Shown here: one piece after another, positions 7,885 to 15,765 of the stretch
How positions within the stretch are numbered: position 1 is the first letter of the stretch
Layout: the number at the start of each line of letters is the position of its first letter
NCBI GenBank assembly: GCA_031550525.1
Contig: JAVBON010000003.1
Span: 1 to 64,000, forward strand
From: WRHT01 sp031550525
GTDB taxonomy: Bacteria; Desulfobacterota; Desulfovibrionia; Desulfovibrionales; Desulfovibrionaceae
Reading direction: 5' to 3'
Length of the DNA: 64,000 nucleotides
Translations under genes and position numbers: made by a program
Notes under the pieces: generated by a model
Told to the model about the DNA's origin: nothing
The model's database searches: none
What the model saw: only the letters and a program-made list of their open reading frames with translations

Positions 7885-10800
7885 GTGACTAAACTTAACC
7901 TGATCAACAGAATTTGTCTTGCGGGCGCGTTTTTGCTCGCATTTTCAGCGCATGCGCCTGAGGCCTCCGCCCTTTCTGTTGAGTGGCGCAACCTTGATGC
8001 GCGCGAGCGTATAATCATAAAGCTGGAACCTTCGGACGGGCGCACCGGAGCCATTGTGCGCAGTGCCGCCCAGAGCGTGCATATACCGTTTTCTTCGGGC
8101 AGCAAGGTTTTTGTCATGGCCGCGCCAAAATCCAGCAGGCTTTTCGGCGGCATTGGCGAAGCGCCCGGCGGAATCACCCTTAAACTTAAAACGGCAGATT
8201 TCGGTTTTGTAGTTACCCGTCCCTCCAAAGACGTGCTGTATATAGATCTTTTTGCCGATCCGCTTGGCCGTCGTTGGAGCAAGGGAGCGGCCCAGTCTGC
8301 ATCAGCCGTGCGGCAGGCCGTTTCTGGCGATACGCCTGCGGCAAACCCTGAAGTAAGCGCAAAACCAGTCGCGCCCGCCAACCAGCCCGCGCCTGTAATA
8401 AGCCCTAAAAGCGGCGGCGACAACGCTGTGCTGTACCCTCCTGTGCCGGGTAGCCCCAGCCAGACTTCGGACGCGCTGTTTGAAAACGATCCTGCTCCGG
8501 TTTTCTCCGGCAAAATATCTCCGCCGCAAGACTCCGGCAGCACCCCAAAATCTCCTCTTGATAACGATATAGCGCCTGTAAAGGTAACGCCGCCCCAAGC
8601 GGTGGAGCAGGATGAGCCTGTTGCTGTTAAACCTGTTGATTCCGCAAAGCCTGTGGAACCCGCAAAACCAGTTATTCCGGCAAAGCAATCGGATGCGGTA
8701 AAACCTGCCGAGCCCGCCAAGCCGGTGGAAGCCGCTAAACCTGCCGACTCAGCCAAGCCGGTGGAAGCAGCTAAACCTGTTGCTCCAGCGAAAGCGGCGG
8801 AGCAGCAGGCTGCCGCCAAACCGGCAGTGCAGCAGCAGAGCGCCGCGTCGCAAGGCAGCCCCGATGTTCCTCCTCTGGGCCAGAATATACGCCAGGCGCC
8901 ACGGCTTGGCGACCCGGCTCTTAACCCTGACGACGAGCGTGAGGCTTACAAACTGCCCGCGTGGCCGCCCATGGAGATGCCCGCTTCGCTCCCCAAGCCT
9001 CCTCCGCCACCGCCGGCCGGGGTTGATCAAATGTCCAGCCATACACGCGGGCATATGCCCGCGTTTGCCGTTGCGGGGGCGGGCCATGAGGCGGCTTATG
9101 ATAGCGGAAGCGCCGCTGCCTTTGCCTTTTTTATATTGCGTAACGAGCTTGCCGTGCGCGTATTTTCTTCGCGATGGCTGCCTTTTGGCGCCGCTCCGGC
9201 TTTTGCGGCCGCTGAAAGCGCGGGCGAGTACCATACGGTGGAAGTGCCTTTTGCCTACAGAGCTAAAGTAAACAAGAGCCGCGACCCCAACTGGAGCGAG
9301 CAGCCCATACCGGTAATGCTCAGTGTGCCCAAATCCGTAACTTTTGCCGACCCCAATGCGGTTGTTCCGCCAGGCGCAATTGAGGCCCCTGCCGTTTCAG
9401 CGCCTATGCAAACCGGAGGGGGGCAGGGTGCGCCCGCGCCCACGGGTACAGCCAGCGGAGGGCAGACAGCCGTAAGCCCGAGCACGGGGGCTGCCAGCCA
9501 GAGCAGGCCAAGTGCCGGAGGCACGCTTACACCTGCCGGGCAGGCAACTGCAACTGCGCCTGCCGCATCGGCCGGAGCAGCCGCGCCAGCAGCGCAATCA
9601 GGCACAACTTCCGGCTCCGGCGCCGTCGGTGGCTCTACTTCTGTTTCGCCTTCCGGCGCTGGAGCGCCCGGCGGTTCCACTCCAGCTTCGCCTTCCGGCA
9701 CGGGATCGGCGGGTTTAGCGCAGGTTCCATCCGCAAACGCCGGTAGTGCCGTTGCACCTGCAACTGCCGCATCCGGAGGAGCGTCCACTCAAGTGGCAGC
9801 CGCCGGGCCATCTACACAAGCGCGAGCGGGGGCAAGCGGGCAGGCCGCAGCTTCAGCGCCTGTACAGGCCAAACCGGCTACGCCGGAACAGCCTCAAAAG
9901 ACAGTCGTTTATGTGGATGAAGCGGGCAATCCGGTGGATGCTCCGCTTAACCCAGACACCGCCTCCAAAGATGTGGAGCGCCACGCCAACAACGGCGAGT
10001 ATGACCCTGCTCTGGCCATATTGGATAAACTGCTTAAGCAGCATGATCTTACACAGGCGCAACGCGAGACTTTTTTGCACCGCAAGGCTGATCTGGTTTT
10101 TTCCAAATACGAGAAAGACTTGGCCCCCCACTATCAGGAAATACGCGAAGCCACCACCTCGGCCGTCAATTTTAACACGCAGTCGCGGCGCAACGCGGCG
10201 GCCTACATGCGCCTTGGCTATATTAACATTATAGTAAACAACTCATACGAGGCCGCCGCTTATTTTAATCTGCTGCGCCAGAAGTTTCCCAATTACGAAA
10301 ATTTGCCTTTAACCTACTATTATTGGGGCAATTATCAGTACGAGCAGGGCAACCTGCCCGAGGCAGCCGAGCAGTTCAACTATGTTGTGCTTAACTACCC
10401 CGAGCATCCCATATCGCGCGATGCGGCCCTTGGCCTTACCCGAACCTACTACCGCATGGGATCGTATCAGGAAGCCTACCGCATAATGGAATTTGTGGAA
10501 TTGCGCTGGCCGTCTTTTTATCTGGATTATCCGCCCATGCTCAGTATGCTGGGCGACGTGGCCCTGCGCGCCGGTAGTGTGGATAAAGCCAGAGCCGCCT
10601 ACTGGCTGTATTACAATCTGGTGCCTGACGCCCCTGACGCCGATATAATTCTTACCCGCCTTGGCGACATATACATGTCCGGCAAGTTTCACAGCGCGGC
10701 GGTGCAGGTGTACACCGAGGCCATGGAGCGTTTTCCCGCCAAGGACGGCGGCATTATCTCTCTTATGCGCCTGGCTGAAGACGGTATTTATGACGACCCA

Positions 10801-11925
10801 TCCATAAGCGCCATGTTCAAGGTGTTTGACAGGCCTTACGACCGCCGGCCGGCCGAAGCCTACCGCACCATTATACGCGAGTATCCGCAAAACCCTCTGG
10901 TTACTTTGGCCAAACTAAAGCTCTCCATGTGGAATTTGCGCCAGAAAGATTACATTGGAGCATTGGATTTATGTTCCGAAATTGTCTCAGACACCCCCAA
11001 CAGCCCGCTGGTGCCCCGCGCCCGCGAAGTGGCCATGAGCGCCTTTACGCTGCTGGCGGCCGAAGATGCCGGTGACAAACGCTACACCCGTGCGCGCGAG
11101 GTATGGCAGCGCTACCCCATACTGCGCACGCAGGAAGAATTTTTGGACCCAGAAAGCCGCCTGGCCCTGGCCGTAAGCCAGTGGAACACCGGTTTTCAGG
11201 ACGAGGCCCTGTACACGCTTCAGCCGTTTTTTTACGGCAACAAGGCAGGGGAGATTTCCGAACTGGCCATGTATCTGGCCCTTAATATACTCACCGAGCA
11301 TTTCCGTTGGGAGCAGATTGTGGAATTGGCCCAGCGCATAGAGCTTTGGGAGCTTACCCCGCCCGCAAAGGCCCAGTTGGATTATGCCCTGGGTCTGGCC
11401 TACGAGAATATGGACCGAGCCGATTCCGCCGCGCCAATTTGGGCCTCGCTGTACGAAAGCAAGCTCCTGCCGCCCACGCAGCAGGCTAACGTGGCTTTTT
11501 ACTTTGCCCGCAGCGTGGAGCGCAAACGCGACTTTGAAAGCGCCTACTATGTGGGGCAGGATTCTCTCCGCCAGTTGCAGGAGTTGGCAGCTGTAAACCC
11601 AAGCCTGGCCGATAACGAAAAAATAAAAAGTCAGATCATGTCGCTGATAGATATTGCGGAAACCGCCGGGCAATTACAGCTTGCCCTTGATTACGCCGGG
11701 CAATACATGAAGTACACAGCGGAAGGATCGTTGGATCAGCAGTCGGTAGTGTACCGTGTGGCGCGCATTCACAAGAAAAAAGGCGATACCGCCGACTGGC
11801 TGGCTAACCTTGAAGAACTGTCTGGCAAATACCCCGACTCGGTCTATGGCCGCATGGCCGGGGCCGAACTCTCCAGCTACCGCCTTGGTAACGAAGCCGC
11901 CAGATTCTCGCCTGGGAATATATAA
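7885..11925 (+). CDS. Large exported TPR protein with Pro/Ala-rich linker
   Basis: 1346 residues from a GTG start. A signal peptide is visible (residues 1-29, hydrophobic core LAGAFLLAFSAHA, likely cleavage after SA), so the protein should be periplasmic or surface-bound. Residues 30-140 form a compact beta-rich N-terminal domain resembling AMIN-type domains (inference). Residues 140-700 are low-complexity: AKPVEPAKPV-like repeats, polyproline, then Ala/Gly/Ser/Pro-rich sequence, interrupted by a short hydrophobic patch (about 405-440). From about 690 to the C terminus is a long array of tetratricopeptide-like helix pairs (for example YYWGNYQYEQGNLPEAAEQF and similar units). This suggests a scaffold spanning or anchoring to the cell wall. 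No enzymatic motif is seen. The stop is followed by a very long perfect palindrome. Confidence 0.85.
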   Translation: MTKLNLINRICLAGAFLLAFSAHAPEASALSVEWRNLDARERIIIKLEPSDGRTGAIVRSAAQSVHIPFSSGSKVFVMAAPKSSRLFGGIGEAPGGITLKLKTADFGFVVTRPSKDVLYIDLFADPLGRRWSKGAAQSASAVRQAVSGDTPAANPEVSAKPVAPANQPAPVISPKSGGDNAVLYPPVPGSPSQTSDALFENDPAPVFSGKISPPQDSGSTPKSPLDNDIAPVKVTPPQAVEQDEPVAVKPVDSAKPVEPAKPVIPAKQSDAVKPAEPAKPVEAAKPADSAKPVEAAKPVAPAKAAEQQAAAKPAVQQQSAASQGSPDVPPLGQNIRQAPRLGDPALNPDDEREAYKLPAWPPMEMPASLPKPPPPPPAGVDQMSSHTRGHMPAFAVAGAGHEAAYDSGSAAAFAFFILRNELAVRVFSSRWLPFGAAPAFAAAESAGEYHTVEVPFAYRAKVNKSRDPNWSEQPIPVMLSVPKSVTFADPNAVVPPGAIEAPAVSAPMQTGGGQGAPAPTGTASGGQTAVSPSTGAASQSRPSAGGTLTPAGQATATAPAASAGAAAPAAQSGTTSGSGAVGGSTSVSPSGAGAPGGSTPASPSGTGSAGLAQVPSANAGSAVAPATAASGGASTQVAAAGPSTQARAGASGQAAASAPVQAKPATPEQPQKTVVYVDEAGNPVDAPLNPDTASKDVERHANNGEYDPALAILDKLLKQHDLTQAQRETFLHRKADLVFSKYEKDLAPHYQEIREATTSAVNFNTQSRRNAAAYMRLGYINIIVNNSYEAAAYFNLLRQKFPNYENLPLTYYYWGNYQYEQGNLPEAAEQFNYVVLNYPEHPISRDAALGLTRTYYRMGSYQEAYRIMEFVELRWPSFYLDYPPMLSMLGDVALRAGSVDKARAAYWLYYNLVPDAPDADIILTRLGDIYMSGKFHSAAVQVYTEAMERFPAKDGGIISLMRLAEDGIYDDPSISAMFKVFDRPYDRRPAEAYRTIIREYPQNPLVTLAKLKLSMWNLRQKDYIGALDLCSEIVSDTPNSPLVPRAREVAMSAFTLLAAEDAGDKRYTRAREVWQRYPILRTQEEFLDPESRLALAVSQWNTGFQDEALYTLQPFFYGNKAGEISELAMYLALNILTEHFRWEQIVELAQRIELWELTPPAKAQLDYALGLAYENMDRADSAAPIWASLYESKLLPPTQQANVAFYFARSVERKRDFESAYYVGQDSLRQLQELAAVNPSLADNEKIKSQIMSLIDIAETAGQLQLALDYAGQYMKYTAEGSLDQQSVVYRVARIHKKKGDTADWLANLEELSGKYPDSVYGRMAGAELSSYRLGNEAARFSPGNI

Positions 11926-11937
11926 GAAATATAATAA

Positions 11938-12008
11938 GTAGATGATAAAGCCAAATTTACCCGATCTGGGCGGAGCCCAGATCGGGTAAATTTGGCTTTA
12001 TCATCTAT
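11938..12008. terminator. Very long perfect palindrome between convergent genes
   Basis: A 33-bp perfect inverted repeat (11939-11971 with 11975-12007) closes on a three-base loop GGA. It sits 14 bases after the TPR gene and 13 bases before the stop of csaA, so it can act as a bidirectional terminator. The stem sequence GCCCAGATCGGGTAAATTTG resembles the end of the second intergenic repeat family (GCGCCC..GAT...AAATCTGGCTT), which suggests that it arose from two such ends meeting head to head. Confidence 0.8.
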
Positions 12009-12019
12009 GTCTTTCCGTT

Positions 12020-12358
12020 TTAACAAAGCTTTGCGCCGTTGGGCACTGGGCGTTCGGGGCGGGCCAGCACGATGTCGCCGTTGGCGTCGGCGAAGCCGGT
12101 GCAGAGAAACTCAGATTTGAAGGGGCCTATTTGCCGGGGCGGAAAGTTTACCACGCCTATAACCTGCTGGCCCACAAGGGTTTCCGGCGTGTAGTGCCTG
12201 GTAACTTGAGCGCTGCATTTAAGGGTGCCTATTTCCGGACCGAAATCCACCCACAATTTGTAGGCGGGCTTGCGTGCTTCGGGAAACTCCTCCACGCGCA
12301 GCACTGTTCCGGCGCGCAATTCTACCTGCACGAAATCAGCTATGGTAATTTCTTTCAT
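12020..12358 (-). CDS. csaA: CsaA-type tRNA-binding-domain protein
   Basis: A 112-residue single-domain OB-fold protein of the tRNA-binding (EMAP/Trbp111) family, usually called CsaA, which binds tRNA as a dimer and has reported chaperone-like activity towards secretion precursors. The family pattern is visible: FVQVELRAGTVLRVEEFPEA, CSAQVTRHY, then VVNFPPRQIGPFKSEFL. It is the last gene of a minus-strand group with rfaE2, trpS and a site-2 protease; the gap to rfaE2 is four bases, which suggests co-transcription. Confidence 0.9.
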   Translation of the reverse strand: MKEITIADFVQVELRAGTVLRVEEFPEARKPAYKLWVDFGPEIGTLKCSAQVTRHYTPETLVGQQVIGVVNFPPRQIGPFKSEFLCTGFADANGDIVLARPERPVPNGAKLC

Positions 12359-12362
12359 ATAC

Positions 12363-12854
12363 TTATAACGCCTTTATCTGATGTATTAAAGAGGTGGTGG
12401 AGAAGCCGGGCAGGAGTTCCAATGCAAGCACCTTGCCGCCGTCGGCCTCCACTTCGGCACGGCCTACTATCTTTTCCAGGGGCCAGTCTCCGCCCTTTAT
12501 GAGCACATTGGGTCGCACGGCTTTTATTAGATTAAGCGGAGTATCTTCATCAAATCCGGTGATATAATCTACCGATTCAAGATACGCCAGCACAAAGGCG
12601 CGTACCTCAAAGGCATTTATGGGGCGGGGCGGGGTTTTGCCTTGGCGGCGCACTGAGTTGTCGCTATTCAGGCCCAGCACCAGAATATCGCCCTGTGCCT
12701 TGCAGCGGGCCAGCAAATCCACATGGCCTGGGTGCATAATATCGAAGCAGCCGTTGGTAAACACAATTTTTTCGCCTGCCGCGCGGGCCGGGGCCAGCCT
12801 GCGCAATAGTTCCGGCAGGGGGAGTATTTTGGGGTGCTTCAGGTTCTCGTACAT
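12363..12854 (-). CDS. rfaE2: D-glycero-beta-D-manno-heptose 1-phosphate adenylyltransferase
   Basis: Transfers AMP to heptose 1-phosphate in the ADP-heptose pathway for the lipopolysaccharide inner core. The 163-residue protein corresponds to the C-terminal half of bifunctional HldE. Nucleotidyltransferase motifs are clear: FTNGCFDIMHPGHVDLL (the HxGH site), LGLNSDNSVRRQGK, and LIKGGDW. A separate RfaE1 kinase would be needed and is not in the window. No strong ribosome-binding site is seen before the ATG. Confidence 0.93.
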   Translation of the reverse strand: MYENLKHPKILPLPELLRRLAPARAAGEKIVFTNGCFDIMHPGHVDLLARCKAQGDILVLGLNSDNSVRRQGKTPPRPINAFEVRAFVLAYLESVDYITGFDEDTPLNLIKAVRPNVLIKGGDWPLEKIVGRAEVEADGGKVLALELLPGFSTTSLIHQIKAL

Positions 12855-12878
12855 GGATGTATTTATATTTGCTTTATC

Positions 12879-13895
12879 TTAATAATCCATTTGCATGGCT
12901 TTACGCGCGGCGGCCATGGTGGCATCGGCGGTTTTTTGGGCGCGTTCGTCTCCGGCTTTGAGTACTTCCCATACCATGCCGGGCTTGGCTTCTATTTTCG
13001 CCCTTCTTTCGTGAATGGGCTCCAGAAAGCGGGCCAGACCTTGCAGGAGTATACGTTTACACTCCACACAACCCATGGCGGCGGTGGTGCAGCCTTCGCG
13101 TATTTTAGCCTGGGTTGGGGCATCGGTAAGCAGCACGTGGTAGGGGAAGAGGTTGCACACGTCAGGATTGCCTGGATCTGTTTTGCGCAGCCGGGCCGGG
13201 TCTGTGAGCATGCCCATTACTTTTGGGCTGAGTTCTTCGACTGTATCGCGCAGAAAAATGCCGTTGTTGTAGCTTTTGGACATCTTGCGCCCGTCCAGGC
13301 CTGGGCATTTGGCCGTGGGGGTGAGTTTTGCCTCGGGCTCTGGGAAAACCTCGCCGTAAAAGGAGTTGAAGCGGCGGGCTATTTCGCGCGACATTTCAAG
13401 ATGCGGCACCTGGTCGGCCCCCACCGGCACCCAGCGGGCCTGCATTATTATTATGTCCGCCGTCATCAGCACCGGGTAGCCCAAAAAGCCGTAGTTTCCC
13501 AAATCTTTGTGGGTAATGTTCTGCTGCTGCTCTTTGTAGGTAGGGCAGCGCTCCAGCCAGCCAAGAGGCGTGACCATGGAGAGCAGCAAATGCAACTCGG
13601 CCAGCTCTTTTATGTGCGACTGCAGGTAAATGGCGGTTTTGTCCGGGTCGAGGCCAACGGCCAGCCAGTCTTTAACCATTTCTTCCACGTAGGTCTTTAC
13701 GTTGGAGGTATCGGCGTAATCGCTGGTAAGGGCGTGCCAATCCACTACGGAGAAATAGCATTCCAGTTCTTCCTGCATTTCAACCCAGTTTTTCAGGGCT
13801 CCGAAATAGTGGCCTATATGCAACTGCCCGGTGGGGCGCATGCCGGATATGGCGCGTTTGTTGGGGTCGTGGGTCCAGCCTTTGCTAATGCTCAT
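12879..13895 (-). CDS. trpS: Tryptophanyl-tRNA synthetase
   Basis: Class I synthetase that charges tRNA-Trp. The HIGH signature appears as HIGH in PTGQLHIGHYFGAL and the KMSKS loop as GRKMSKSYNNGI. The protein is 338 residues from the ATG at 13895, which has AGGTGA five bases upstream; a GTG three codons earlier would overlap that site. Flanked upstream by the site-2 protease and downstream by rfaE2 in one minus-strand run. Confidence 0.96.
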   Translation of the reverse strand: MSISKGWTHDPNKRAISGMRPTGQLHIGHYFGALKNWVEMQEELECYFSVVDWHALTSDYADTSNVKTYVEEMVKDWLAVGLDPDKTAIYLQSHIKELAELHLLLSMVTPLGWLERCPTYKEQQQNITHKDLGNYGFLGYPVLMTADIIIMQARWVPVGADQVPHLEMSREIARRFNSFYGEVFPEPEAKLTPTAKCPGLDGRKMSKSYNNGIFLRDTVEELSPKVMGMLTDPARLRKTDPGNPDVCNLFPYHVLLTDAPTQAKIREGCTTAAMGCVECKRILLQGLARFLEPIHERRAKIEAKPGMVWEVLKAGDERAQKTADATMAAARKAMQMDY

Positions 13896-13948
13896 TTGGT
13901 TCACCTGACTTTATGATATAAAATAAAATTGGGGCATGCGTTGGGCAG

Positions 13949-14632
13949 CTAAAAGACAATCATGGTGAAAATATTCACGGTAATGTCTATAAGCGGGCTT
14001 AAAATACGGCCGATCAAGCCGGACATGAGCAGCAGTATTACGATAATCATGCCGTAACGCTCAATGCTCATGTAACTTGCGGCCATTTTGGGAGGCATAA
14101 GGCAGGCCACTACCTTGCTGCCGTCCAGTGGTGGGATGGGGAGCAGGTTAAACCAGGCAAGTATGCAGTTTATGATAACGCCCAGTTGGAACATTTGCAC
14201 CAGGTAGCTGTTGTTGGTAATGAGCTTGTCCGGCAGAACGCTGCCGAATTCAAGCAACAGCCTGAGCAGTAAGGTAAACAGAAAGGCCAGTATGAGGTTG
14301 GTGACGGCTCCGGCCAAAGAAACCAGAAATATGCCTTGGCGCAAGTTGCGAAAGTTAATCGGGTTAATAGGCACAGGCTTGGCCCAGCCGAAAATAAAGG
14401 TATGCCCGGCGGCGGTGCTGAGTATTGCCGTTAGAATAAAGCAGGCCGTGCCCATGGGGTCAATGTGCCGTGATGGGTTGAATGAAAGCCGCCCCATCAG
14501 TTTTGCCGTGGGGTCGCCCATTTTGTAGGCCATCCAGCCGTGCGCCACCTCATGCAGCATCATGCCCAGCACCATGGGCACAATGGCTATGGCGATAGTT
14601 TGGATGGCTTGGTATAAATTGAATGAGTCCAT
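13949..14632 (-). CDS. Site-2 protease family (M50) integral membrane metalloprotease
   Basis: A 227-residue polytopic membrane protein of the compact M50 group. The zinc-binding HEVAH motif (residues 27-31 in MLHEVAHGWMAYKMGDPTAK) lies in the first membrane helix region, and the second conserved motif NLLPIPPLDGSK provides the zinc-ligand aspartate. About five hydrophobic segments are visible. No PDZ domain is present. Substrate unknown. It heads the minus-strand group with trpS, a neighbourhood that I recall from related genomes. Confidence 0.9.
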   Translation of the reverse strand: MDSFNLYQAIQTIAIAIVPMVLGMMLHEVAHGWMAYKMGDPTAKLMGRLSFNPSRHIDPMGTACFILTAILSTAAGHTFIFGWAKPVPINPINFRNLRQGIFLVSLAGAVTNLILAFLFTLLLRLLLEFGSVLPDKLITNNSYLVQMFQLGVIINCILAWFNLLPIPPLDGSKVVACLMPPKMAASYMSIERYGMIIVILLLMSGLIGRILSPLIDITVNIFTMIVF

Positions 14633-14731
14633 CAGGTTTTACTATCATTTGTACGGGTTCAAGGCAATATGTCGGCGTGGATTGAACCGTGGGCGGAGAA
14701 AAGGGCGCAAAGCCTTTTCAGGCGCTGATTA

Positions 14732-14965
14732 TAGCCTGTTAACACAACGGTCTTTTTGCCCGCGCAAGCCGCGCCTGCTCCGGACTGCGTAAGAAATTTT
14801 TTTATGAGCCCCGGCCCGGCCTTGGGCCGATACCCTGCGGGGCGGCTTACGCCGTCCATTTCCACGTCTGCGGTATTAAGCCGGTCACATAGCGTAAGAG
14901 TATGCTACCCGCATAAAAAGCCTTCTTACTTGCCAGATGGAAAAAACCGTGCTGCTAACACGCCC
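14732..14965 (+). repeat. Palindromic repeat, copy 3 (arm type C, enlarged interior)
   Basis: Left arm TAGCCTGTTAACACAACGGT and right arm complement GTGTTAGCAGCACGGT face each other. The constant elements CTTTTTGCCC, GACTGCGTAAG, the apex near GCGTAAGAGTATGC, and CTTACTTGCCAGATGG are recognisable but diverged. The extra interior resembles that of copies 2 and 6 (CAAGCCGCGCCTGCTC). It directly abuts copy 4. Genes on both sides are on the minus strand. Confidence 0.75.
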
Positions 14966-15118
14966 AAGGGGCTGTTTCTAAAAAGACGGATTTTGTTCCC
15001 TGGCAAGGAAAGTGCCGATTTTTGTCCAGGGATAGTACTCTAATGGTACAGCCCTGGACAAAAATAGGCGCTTGACGCAGTACAGGGGGAAAAAGACGCT
15101 TTTTAGAAACAGCACCTA
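14966..15118 (-). repeat. 153-bp palindromic repeat, copy 4 (arm type D, inverted)
   Basis: Arms AAGGGGCTGTTTCTAAAAAG (14966-14985) and the complement of TAGGTGCTGTTTCTAAAAAG (ending at 15118). This is the only copy whose interior is in the opposite orientation: GTTCCCTGGCAAGG is on the left and CTTGACGCAGTACAGG on the right. The apex is GTACTCTAATGGTAC. It matches copy 8 at 53679 in its arms. Confidence 0.85.
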
Positions 15119-15159
15119 GCGCGCTTGAACAGGCTTTGTTTAAACGAGAACGTGCCGCG

Positions 15160-15528
15160 CTATTTGGATTTTTTAGCCAGAGCGGCTTTGACCTTGGTTT
15201 TAAGTTCCGTAAGGTCCACCGATTTTACGACGTAAAAATCCGCCGCAATTGATTTCAGGTCGTGCTGAAAACTATCGTAGGCCGTACTTAGAATAACCGG
15301 CAGGTTTGGGTAAGGGCCGCGAAGTTGCTGCAAAAGATCAAGCCCGGATATATCCGGCCCTATCTTGATATCCAGAATAAGAAGCTGCGGCTTCTCGCGG
15401 GCTATCAAATCCACCACGGGCTCATGCCCGTCGGAAATCGTAACGTTATAGCCTTCATGCTTCAATTCTTCCTGGTACAACATGCGCACATGCTTTTCGT
15501 CGTCTATTACAAGTATTTTTTCGCCCAT
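15160..15528 (-). CDS. Stand-alone response regulator receiver (CheY-like)
   Basis: A 122-residue single receiver domain. The acidic pocket D9/D10, the phospho-acceptor aspartate in LLILDIKI (about residue 53), the switch Thr/Ser in VILSTAYDS and the conserved lysine in YVVKSVDL are present. There is no output domain, so it probably acts by protein contact or in a phosphorelay. A GGCGGAAC ribosome-binding site precedes the ATG. The orphan NtrY-like kinase at 45881 is one possible partner, but nothing in the sequence proves it. Confidence 0.9.
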   Translation of the reverse strand: MGEKILVIDDEKHVRMLYQEELKHEGYNVTISDGHEPVVDLIAREKPQLLILDIKIGPDISGLDLLQQLRGPYPNLPVILSTAYDSFQHDLKSIAADFYVVKSVDLTELKTKVKAALAKKSK

Positions 15529-15655
15529 AAAGTTCCGCCTTTGCGTTGGTACCCGCAGGTTTGACGTTTGCGCTCCATACTACCTGCGCTCTGGTGCCTC
15601 TGGTTTCTATTTTAATATATCTGCAATAAAAGTGCGAATCAAGCATAACAGCAAA

Positions 15656-15690
15656 AAGGAGCGTTCAAATTATTATTTAAACGCATTTTT
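15656..15690. terminator. Terminator after dnaB
   Basis: Stem GCGTTCAAAT (15661-15670) pairs with ATTTAAACGC (15675-15684) with one mismatch. It is flanked by AAAAAGGA on the left and a T-run on the right, so it can work on both strands. It lies 76 bases downstream of the dnaB stop on the minus strand. The rest of 15529-15765 shows no gene. Confidence 0.55.
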
Positions 15691-15765
15691 TCGAGGCATG
15701 CGGCTAATAATCAGGAGGCAGTGGGGGAAGAAAAACTATAATTACGAGATGGTTTACAGGCGGCT

